The translations under genes were made by a program, and so were the position numbers. From Actinomycetes bacterium (GTDB lineage Bacteria > Actinomycetota > Actinomycetes > Actinomycetales > Microbacteriaceae), in the NCBI GenBank assembly GCA_023436775.1, contig JAEZHW010000079.1, forward strand, positions 1 to 28,311: a stretch of DNA of 28,311 bases. Reading direction: 5' to 3'. Below, piece after piece: positions 23,189 to 28,311 of this stretch. The notes under the pieces are model-generated. The model was given only the letters and a program-made list of their open reading frames with translations, was not told the origin of the DNA and did no database searches. Each line of letters opens with the position of its first letter. The stretch's first letter is position 1.

Positions 23189-23204
23189 GAGCACGATCGT
23201 GCTC
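23189..23204. promoter_or_regulatory. Perfect 16-base palindrome upstream of rplY
   Basis: GAGCACGATCGTGCTC is fully self-complementary and lies 62-78 bases before the rplY ATG, between rplY and the divergent DUF3097 gene. It could be a regulator site or a leader hairpin. The regulator is unknown, and chance is possible but unlikely for a 16-base palindrome in a gap this small. Confidence 0.5.
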
Positions 23205-23347
23205 ACGGGAAGGACCGACGCTAGAAATGCAGGCGCGTCCACCGCGTCGATAACGGAGTCATCCCCTCGCAGGCATGCTCCCTCGCCGAAGTACCTGGTA
23301 ATCGTACCGGAGGCGTGCCGAAAGCGCACCTTGAGCCCGGCTGCGGT

Positions 23348-23360
23348 TAGCCTCGAGTCC
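23348..23360 (+). promoter_or_regulatory. -10 box directly before the DUF3097 ATG
   Basis: TAGCCT (23348-23353), seven bases (CGAGTCC), then ATG at 23361. This fits a leaderless or near-leaderless message. No ribosome site is visible upstream of the ATG. Confidence 0.4.
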
Positions 23361-24212
23361 ATGGACTTCGAGGACCGTTACGGCCGGGACGTGCTCGCTG
23401 GCGACTGGCGCGGCAACGGCCGCCAGATCCCCACCGTGCCGGCTGAGCGTGACCTCGTGGTCGAGCACGCCGACGACGGGTACACCGGCGCGATCGTAGC
23501 GGTGGACAAGCTCACCGTGCAGTTGGAGGACTGGAAGGGGCGGGTGCGCAGCTTTCCGCTGGACGCCTCCTTCCTGATTGATGGCGAGCCGGTCCGCCTC
23601 GCCGTCCCCACCGCTGCCCCAGCGTCCACCGGCCCCAAGCGCACCGCCTCGGGCTCGTTCGCCGTGGCCGGCGCGGCCGCCCGCGTCGCCCGGCAGGGCC
23701 GGATTTTGGTCGAGGGCCGCCACGACGCGGAACTGGTGGAGAAGGTCTGGGGCGATGACCTGCGCATCGAGGGCGTGGTGGTGGAGTACCTCGGCGGCAT
23801 CGACCACCTCGAGGACTGGCTGGACGAGTTCCGCCCCGGCGCGGACAGCCGGGTCGGGGTCCTGGTCGACCATTTGGTGCCCGGCTCGAAGGAGTCGCGC
23901 CTCGCCGAGGCGGTCGCCCGCGGTCGCCACGCGCGACACACCTTGGTCGTCGGCCACCCCTTCGTCGATGTGTGGCAGTCGATCCGTCCGGCCACCCTCG
24001 GCATTTCGGCCTGGCCCGAGATTCCGCGCGGCATCGAGTGGAAGCACGGCATCTGCGAGGCCTTCGGCTGGCCGCACGCCGACCAAGCCGACATCGCCGC
24101 GGCGTGGCAGCGGCTGCTGGGCCGCGTCCGTGGCTACACCGACCTCGAGCCCAGCCTGCTGGGCCGAGTCGAGCAACTGATCGACTTCGTCACCGCGCCC
24201 GAGGCAGGCTAA
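23361..24212 (+). CDS. DUF3097 family protein
   Basis: This 283-residue protein belongs to a family found almost only in Actinobacteria and of unknown function. Recognisable segments are the start MDFEDRYGRDVLAGDWRG, the basic linker and RILVEGRHDAELVEKVWGDDLR, followed by VVEYLGGIDHLEDWL, VGVLVDHLVPGSKESRLA, HTLVVGHPFVDVWQ and GIEWKHGICEAFGW. The middle part (VEGRHDAELVEKVW, then VLVDH) resembles a Toprim-like fold, an inference from pattern only. The ATG at 23361 is used because the conserved N-terminus begins there. The open frame extends much further upstream, antisense to rplY and pth. The next gene starts 47 bases later on the same strand with its own putative -10 box. Confidence 0.88.
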   Translation: MDFEDRYGRDVLAGDWRGNGRQIPTVPAERDLVVEHADDGYTGAIVAVDKLTVQLEDWKGRVRSFPLDASFLIDGEPVRLAVPTAAPASTGPKRTASGSFAVAGAAARVARQGRILVEGRHDAELVEKVWGDDLRIEGVVVEYLGGIDHLEDWLDEFRPGADSRVGVLVDHLVPGSKESRLAEAVARGRHARHTLVVGHPFVDVWQSIRPATLGISAWPEIPRGIEWKHGICEAFGWPHADQADIAAAWQRLLGRVRGYTDLEPSLLGRVEQLIDFVTAPEAG

Positions 24213-24247
24213 GGCCCCGAACCGAGCAACTGCCGCGGCAGGGATGG

Positions 24248-24259
24248 GACAATGGCCGC
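24248..24259 (+). promoter_or_regulatory. -10 box six bases before the hydroxyacid dehydrogenase ATG (leaderless)
   Basis: GACAAT (24248-24253), GGCCGC, then ATG at 24260. The hexamer keeps the critical A at position 2 and T at position 6. There is no ribosome site between it and the start. Confidence 0.4.
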
Positions 24260-25216
24260 ATGAAGGTGCTGCTGCCGACGAACATCGCCACCATTACCTC
24301 GGCCACCGTACCGGCGGTGCCGGGCGTGGAATGGGCCTGGGCCGATCCGCACGCGCCGATCCCGACCGAGCACTTGGACGCGGATGTCTGGGCGGCCTGG
24401 ATGAACCCAGCCGGCGTCGTCGCCGATGCCGCCGCCAACCTGCAGCGGGTCCGCCTGGTACAGAGCTTCGCGGCCGGGGTCGAGAACCTGCTCGCCGCGA
24501 ACTTCGCGCCGGACGTACAGATCTGCTCGGGCGCCGGCCTGCACGACCGCACCGTCGCCGAGCACCTGATGAGCCTGCTGCTGGCCCTCGTGCGCCGCAT
24601 CCCCGACTCGGTCCGTCACCAGGCCGCACACGACTGGCAGCACCAAGAACGCATCAACTGGCAGGCGTCCGCCGATACCAAGCTGCACTCGTTGCACGGT
24701 GCGCGGGTCCTGATCTGGGGCTTCGGTAGCATCGCCGCCAGCCTCACCCCCATGCTGCAGGCCTTCGGTGCCCAGGTGCGCGGCGCCGCCCGCACCGCCG
24801 GGGTGCGCCACGGCGTGCCGGTGGTCGATGAGGCGGGGCTGGACGCCGAACTCGCCGCCGCAGACGTGGTCGTCATGCTCATGCCCGGCGGCCCCGAGAC
24901 GCGGCACCTGCTGAACGCCGAGCGTCTCGCCCTGCTCCAGCCGCACGCGCTCGTGCTGAATGCTGGCCGCGGCACCACCATCAATCAGGACGCCCTGATC
25001 GAGGCACTGCGCGCTGGCCGCCTCGGCGGTGCCGGCCTCGACGTGGTCGACCCCGAGCCGCTGCCGGCCAGTTCGCCGCTCTGGGATGCGCCGCGGCTGC
25101 TGATCACGCCGCACCACGGCGGCGGGCGGCCGATCAATGCGATCGAACTGTTGCTGCAGAACGTGCAGGCGCTGCAGACCGGTAGCGAGCTACGAAACCT
25201 CGTGCCCCGCACGTAA
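24260..25216 (+). CDS. D-2-hydroxyacid dehydrogenase family protein
   Basis: This 318-residue NAD(P)-dependent oxidoreductase would reduce 2-keto acids to D-2-hydroxyacids or the reverse; the substrate is unknown. The catalytic domain precedes and follows the Rossmann segment VLIWGFGSIAASLTPMLQAFG (about 155). The active-site residues are Arg in LNAGRGTTIN, Glu in VVDPEPLP and His in ITPHHGGGR. AGVENLL and AEHLMSLLLAL are the usual substrate-domain motifs. The ATG at 24260 (MKVLLPTN) is the natural start; the longer open frame runs back through DUF3097. Its 3' end overlaps the convergent gntK by 27 bases, so the last nine codons are antisense-paired. Confidence 0.93.
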   Translation: MKVLLPTNIATITSATVPAVPGVEWAWADPHAPIPTEHLDADVWAAWMNPAGVVADAAANLQRVRLVQSFAAGVENLLAANFAPDVQICSGAGLHDRTVAEHLMSLLLALVRRIPDSVRHQAAHDWQHQERINWQASADTKLHSLHGARVLIWGFGSIAASLTPMLQAFGAQVRGAARTAGVRHGVPVVDEAGLDAELAAADVVVMLMPGGPETRHLLNAERLALLQPHALVLNAGRGTTINQDALIEALRAGRLGGAGLDVVDPEPLPASSPLWDAPRLLITPHHGGGRPINAIELLLQNVQALQTGSELRNLVPRT

Positions 25217-25714
25217 CGGATCGATCACCCGCCGCTGCACGTGCTCGTTCACGGCCTCGTCCAGCGGCACCCGGATCACCGGCTCGTCGGCGGCGGGCAC
25301 CTCGAGGGCCGCGAACTGCGAATCCAGCAGCGAGTTCGGCATGAACTCGTGGTCGCGGCGGGCCATCCGGCGGGCGATGAAGTCACGATCGCCGTCCAGG
25401 TACACGAACTGGAGGGCGGGGACGAGCTGTCGCAACAGGTCGCGGTAGGTGCGCTTCAGCGCCGAGCAGGCCACCACCGCGGGCGTTCCGGTCGCGGCTG
25501 CAGCGGCTGCCGCCTCGCCGACCGCCTGCAGCCACGGGGCACGGTCCGCATCATCGAGCGGGATGCCCGCACGCATCTTGTCCTTATTGGCCTGCGGGTG
25601 CAGGTCGTCGGCATCGATGAAGGGGCGCTGTAGCGCGTCCGCGATGATCCGGCCAACGGTGGACTTCCCGGAGCCGGAAACTCCCATCACGATCAGCGTC
25701 TCCGCGGCAGTCAT
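25190..25714 (-). CDS. gntK: Gluconokinase
   Basis: This 174-residue kinase phosphorylates D-gluconate to 6-phosphogluconate. The P loop is GVSGSGKST at 11-19, followed by FIDADDLHPQANKDKM, the gluconate-kinase signature. GIPLDDADRAPWL, VVACSALKRTYRDLLR and RRDHEFMPNSLLDSQFAALE follow, all diagnostic of the GntK/shikimate-kinase-like family. The ATG at 25714 is preceded by a long purine-rich site (GGAAGGAAGCGGA). An upstream in-frame start at 25744 lacks one. It is divergent from gnd, 144 bases apart, whose enzyme uses its product. It overlaps the convergent hydroxyacid dehydrogenase by 27 bases. No gluconate permease is present in the window. Confidence 0.95.
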   Translation of the reverse strand: MTAAETLIVMGVSGSGKSTVGRIIADALQRPFIDADDLHPQANKDKMRAGIPLDDADRAPWLQAVGEAAAAAAATGTPAVVACSALKRTYRDLLRQLVPALQFVYLDGDRDFIARRMARRDHEFMPNSLLDSQFAALEVPAADEPVIRVPLDEAVNEHVQRRVIDPLRAGHEVS

Positions 25715-25816
25715 TCCGCTTCCTTCCCTCGTTGAGCCAGACAACTATGGCACTTCCCCGCCCACACTGCCCGCATCTGTCGCAATCGCACAAGGGCGGC
25801 TGGGCGGCGCAGGCGC

Positions 25817-25851
25817 TAGCCTAGACGAGGCATTCCATGATCTTTGAGGAG
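25817..25851 (+). promoter_or_regulatory. gnd: gnd -10 candidate and the ribosome site that sets its TTG start
   Basis: TAGCCT at 25817-25822 is a TANNNT -10 box, and no convincing -35 is seen. GAGGAG at 25846-25851 stands seven bases before TTG at 25859, which is why that codon is taken as the start. The 144-base gap also has GTTG/CAAC arms at 25731-25745 near the gntK start, a possible but weak operator. Confidence 0.4.
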
Positions 25852-25858
25852 CAGTACA

Positions 25859-27310
25859 TTGGCTGAACAGTCCAAGGCGAACATCGGTGTGGTTGGTCTG
25901 GCGGTGATGGGCTCGAACCTGGCCCGCAACCTCGCCAGCCGTGAGGGCAACACGGTGGCCGTGTACAACCGCTCGTGGGAGAAGACCGAGACGCTCATCA
26001 CCGAGCACCCGGAAGCCGGCTTCATTCCGGCCAAGACCATCCAGGAGTTCGCCGACTCGCTGTCGAAGCCGCGTACCGCGATCATCATGGTGCAGGCGGG
26101 TCGCGCCACCGACGCCGTCATCGACCAGCTCGTCGAGGTCTTCGAGCCGGGCGACATCATCGTCGACGGTGGCAACGCACTGTTCACCGACACCATCCGC
26201 CGCGAGGCCGCCGTGCGCGCCACCGGCATCAACTTTGTCGGCGCCGGCATCTCCGGCGGCGAAGAGGGCGCCCTGAACGGCCCCTCGATCATGCCTGGCG
26301 GCTCGGCTGAGGCCTGGGAGACGCTCGGCCCGATCCTGAAGTCGATCGCTGCCATCGCTGAGGGCGAGCCGTGCGTGACCCACGTCGGCACCGACGGCGC
26401 TGGCCACTTCATCAAGATGATCCACAACGGCATCGAGTATGCCGACATGCAGCTCATCGCTGAGGCTTACGACCTGATCCGTCGCGGCACCGGCAAGTCT
26501 CCGGCCGAAATTGCCGAGATCTTCGCCGAGTGGAACAAGGGCGAGCTGGAAAGCTACCTGATCGAGATCACCGCCGAGGTGCTGCGCCAGTTCGACGCCG
26601 ATACTGGCAAGCCGCTGGTGGACGTCATCCTCGACCAGGCCGGCGCCAAGGGCACCGGTGCCTGGACCGTGAAGAGCGCCCTCGACCTGGGCATCCCGGT
26701 CTCGGGTATCGCCGAGGCCGTGTTCGCCCGCTCGCTGTCCTCCAAGCCCGAGCAGCGCAAGGCTGCCGCGTTCCTGCCCGGACCGGCTGCCGAGTGGACC
26801 GTCGAGGACGCGGACGCCTTCGTTGAGGACGTGCGCCAGGCGCTCTACGCCTCCAAGATCGTCGCCTACTCGCAGGGTTTCGACGAGATCGTCGCCGGCG
26901 CTGCTGAGTACAACTGGGACATCAAGAAGGGCGAGATCGCCAAGATCTGGCGCGGCGGCTGCATCATCCGCGCCCAGTTCCTGAACCGCATCACCGAAGC
27001 CTACGAGGCGGACCCGTCGCTGGTCGCGCTGCTGACCGCGCCGTACTTCGCAGAGGCGCTCTCGAACGGCCAGGAGGCCTGGCGCCGCGTCGTCGTGGCC
27101 GCCACCCAGGCGGGCATCCCGGCCCCAGCCTTCGCGTCCTCGCTGTCGTACTACGACGGCCTGCGCGCCGAGCGCCTGCCGGCCGCCCTGGTCCAGGGCC
27201 AGCGCGACTTCTTCGGTGCCCACACCTACAAGCGCATCGACCGCGAGGGCACGTTCCACACCCTGTGGAGCGGCGACCGCACCGAGATCAGCGCCGTCGA
27301 CACGCACTAG
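25859..27310 (+). CDS. gnd: 6-phosphogluconate dehydrogenase (decarboxylating)
   Basis: This 483-residue NADP-dependent enzyme of the oxidative pentose phosphate pathway makes ribulose 5-phosphate, CO2 and NADPH. The N-terminal Rossmann motif is GVVGLAVMGSNLARNLA. The substrate motif is GAGISGGEEGALNGPSIMPGG, and the catalytic lysine region is HFIKMIHNGIEYADMQLIAEAYDL. The C-terminal helix domain and tail (LPAALVQGQRDFFGAHTYKRID) are of the long dimeric type. The TTG at 25859 (start LAEQSKANIGVVGL) is chosen for its GAGGAG site. The frame can be extended to another TTG at 25844, before that site. It is divergent from gntK, so gluconate use feeds straight into this step. A hairpin terminator follows. 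Confidence 0.97.
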   Translation: MAEQSKANIGVVGLAVMGSNLARNLASREGNTVAVYNRSWEKTETLITEHPEAGFIPAKTIQEFADSLSKPRTAIIMVQAGRATDAVIDQLVEVFEPGDIIVDGGNALFTDTIRREAAVRATGINFVGAGISGGEEGALNGPSIMPGGSAEAWETLGPILKSIAAIAEGEPCVTHVGTDGAGHFIKMIHNGIEYADMQLIAEAYDLIRRGTGKSPAEIAEIFAEWNKGELESYLIEITAEVLRQFDADTGKPLVDVILDQAGAKGTGAWTVKSALDLGIPVSGIAEAVFARSLSSKPEQRKAAAFLPGPAAEWTVEDADAFVEDVRQALYASKIVAYSQGFDEIVAGAAEYNWDIKKGEIAKIWRGGCIIRAQFLNRITEAYEADPSLVALLTAPYFAEALSNGQEAWRRVVVAATQAGIPAPAFASSLSYYDGLRAERLPAALVQGQRDFFGAHTYKRIDREGTFHTLWSGDRTEISAVDTH

Positions 27311-27323
27311 TCGTCACGCACGC

Positions 27324-27359
27324 AGTGAGGGTCCGCACCGTTTGGTGCGGGCCCTCACT
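27324..27359. terminator. Hairpin terminator after gnd
   Basis: A 16-base stem (27324-27339 with 27344-27359, one G-T pair) with a GTTT loop lies 13 bases after the gnd stop and 40 bases beyond the stop of the convergent gene. It probably ends both transcripts. There is no long U tract. Confidence 0.8.
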
Positions 27360-27399
27360 CGTTGCAGAGGCAGCCCCTCCTGCGGTCTTGCAGCCCCAG

Positions 27400-28161
27400 T
27401 CAGGCGAGATACCGCTCCAGGAATTTCTCGAGCTTCAAAGGGGATCGGTGCATGGTCTCGAACACAACCATGGCCTCCATAGGTCGCCCATTCGAGCTGT
27501 GGATTTCTAGCCTGCCCAGCATCTCGCTCGACTCGGACTCAGTGAGTTCCTGCGCGATTGACATCGCGACGGGCAAGGCCACATCAGGATCCATTGCTCC
27601 TTCAGCCATGAACCCGAAAATTCGATCACGCACCTGCGTCGCATCCCACCGCGTGACGACCCTGGCAAAATGTGGCCTCAGGCGCCCTCCCCCAGGGCCT
27701 TCACCGTAGAAACCATCGCGAAATGGCCGACCGCTCGACACGATTGCCCGTTCCAGCGACGAGCGATCAGGCCAGCTCCGCGCTGAGTCCAGTAGTCCTT
27801 CGAGAGGGCCCGGTGTCCTGAGAAAGCGACCTTGCCGAGCAGGGCGCACCTGTCGAACAGGGTCCTCTTGTGGCTCTCTCAACAGCACCGTTCTGTACCC
27901 GGCGAGATACTCATCACGATACGCATCTACACCGCAGGCCGGTGCATATATCCGGTCATACACGACAACGAAACCGGGCTCGTCTCGATAGTGCCATGCA
28001 GACTGATCGTGCTCGACGGCGCCGCCGATATCCCAATGCTGACTGTCCGGATATCGAACCATGAACTCTTCCAGCACACCGCCGCGCACTGTGCTGACAT
28101 AGCGAGCCGTCACGTACGGCCCCTCAATGAATTTCGGCGGGGAGGACAACCATTCCGTCAC
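27400..28161 (-). CDS. Protein of unknown function
   Basis: I do not recognise this 253-residue protein. It has no signal peptide or membrane segment. It is rich in aromatic and charged residues (HWDIGGAVEHDQSAWHYRDEPGFVVVYDRIY), with a Pro/Gly/Arg-rich middle (GEGPGGGRLRPHFARVV) and an acidic helical C-terminal third (MSIAQELTESESSEMLGRLEIHSS). The GTG at 28161 follows GGAG by about seven bases and directly abuts the stop codon of an upstream partial frame (TAA then GTG), suggesting one operon. Codon use is less GC-biased at third positions than in the neighbours (many TCA, CGA, GAT), a hint of recent acquisition. An immunity-protein-like or phage-type role is possible but unsupported. Confidence 0.7.
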   Translation of the reverse strand: MTEWLSSPPKFIEGPYVTARYVSTVRGGVLEEFMVRYPDSQHWDIGGAVEHDQSAWHYRDEPGFVVVYDRIYAPACGVDAYRDEYLAGYRTVLLREPQEDPVRQVRPARQGRFLRTPGPLEGLLDSARSWPDRSSLERAIVSSGRPFRDGFYGEGPGGGRLRPHFARVVTRWDATQVRDRIFGFMAEGAMDPDVALPVAMSIAQELTESESSEMLGRLEIHSSNGRPMEAMVVFETMHRSPLKLEKFLERYLA

Positions 28162-28311
28162 TTACAGCTCCAATACTGACCAATCGGGCAACCTCCATGA
28201 CTCATAGGCATGAGCGTATCGAGGCATGCTCCTCACCGCGAGCGGCAAACTGTGCCGGCTGCTCTGGCCCAAGGCCAGCCCGACTTCCTGGGTACACACC
28301 CCTGCAAGCGC
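28162..28311 (-). CDS. Possible 3' end of an unknown gene, cut by window edge
   Basis: From the right edge the minus strand is open for 49 codons to TAA at 28164-28162, ending PRYAHAYESWRLPDWSVLEL. The other minus frame checked hits a stop within about 25 codons. Most third positions in this frame are G or C, as expected for coding DNA here. The stop is directly followed by the GTG of the unknown gene downstream, with no spacer, which suggests translational coupling. The product is not recognisable from so short a tail. Confidence 0.45.
   Translation of the reverse strand, partial: ALAGVCTQEVGLALGQSSRHSLPLAVRSMPRYAHAYESWRLPDWSVLEL

Noticed and set aside
22521..23360. Long N-terminal extension of the DUF3097 frame
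   Set aside because: It runs antisense through pth and rplY. The conserved protein begins at 23361.
23123..23362. 79-codon minus-strand frame upstream of rplY
   Set aside because: The ATGA overlap with rplY is suggestive, but the 5' half overlaps the DUF3097 promoter and no ribosome site or good start is seen. It is kept only as a finding.
1..28311. tRNA, rRNA, CRISPR, insertion-sequence or prophage signatures
   Set aside because: None was found. The gaps are short, and the inverted repeats seen are not flanked by a transposase gene or target duplications.

Overview
The window is about 28 kb of GC-rich, densely packed chromosomal DNA. Frequent GTG starts, strongly GC-rich third codon positions, a DUF3097 gene, the PcrA/Mfd/MazG/HisS/SucCD gene content and TANNNT-type -10 boxes (several set six bases before a start codon, as in leaderless transcripts) all point to an actinobacterium, probably near the Micrococcales. 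I cannot fix the genus. Most of the window is housekeeping sequence. No tRNA, rRNA, CRISPR array, insertion sequence or phage gene was seen.

Layout. 1-1993 (minus): sucC-sucD, the two subunits of succinyl-CoA synthetase, with sucD cut by the window edge. 2188-4048 (minus): a NarL-type response regulator and its DesK/NarL-type membrane kinase, start and stop overlapping. 4118-6529 (minus): PcrA/UvrD helicase. 6530-6904: a 375-base non-coding gap with several hairpins. 6905-9163 (minus): a secreted BspA-like leucine-rich-repeat protein with Ig-like tandem repeats. 9249-10280 (minus): glycerophosphodiester phosphodiesterase, divergent from a Bax-inhibitor-1/YccA membrane protein (10417-11226), which ends in a strong hairpin terminator shared with convergent hisS (11310-12629). 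mazG follows (to 13404), divergent from a CPBP membrane protease.

14262-17588 is a metal-homeostasis unit: a DtxR-family repressor with MntR-type metal ligands is divergent from a three-gene ABC importer (lipoprotein, ATPase, permease) joined by ATGA overlaps, with two palindromes in the shared promoter region. mfd (17585-21172) runs convergently into it. Between mfd and a secreted CAP-domain protein (21311-22174) lies a perfect inverted repeat of G/C tracts around a -35 box, which resembles CsoR-type operators. Then come pth and a short rplY (minus), DUF3097 and a D-2-hydroxyacid dehydrogenase (plus), and a gluconate unit of gntK (minus) and gnd (plus), whose products act in series to feed the pentose phosphate pathway. 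The right end holds a gene of unknown function and the 3' end of another frame directly abutting it, with less typical codon use.

The clearest cross-window signal is the repeated -10-box/N6/start-codon arrangement, which predicts leaderless mRNAs for the response regulator, the phosphodiesterase, mntR, mfd, the hydroxyacid dehydrogenase and possibly DUF3097 and hisS. I found no convincing new multi-gene system. The best candidates for something undescribed are the hairpin-rich gap at 6530-6904, the G/C-tract operator at 21200-21249 and the unknown pair at the right edge.
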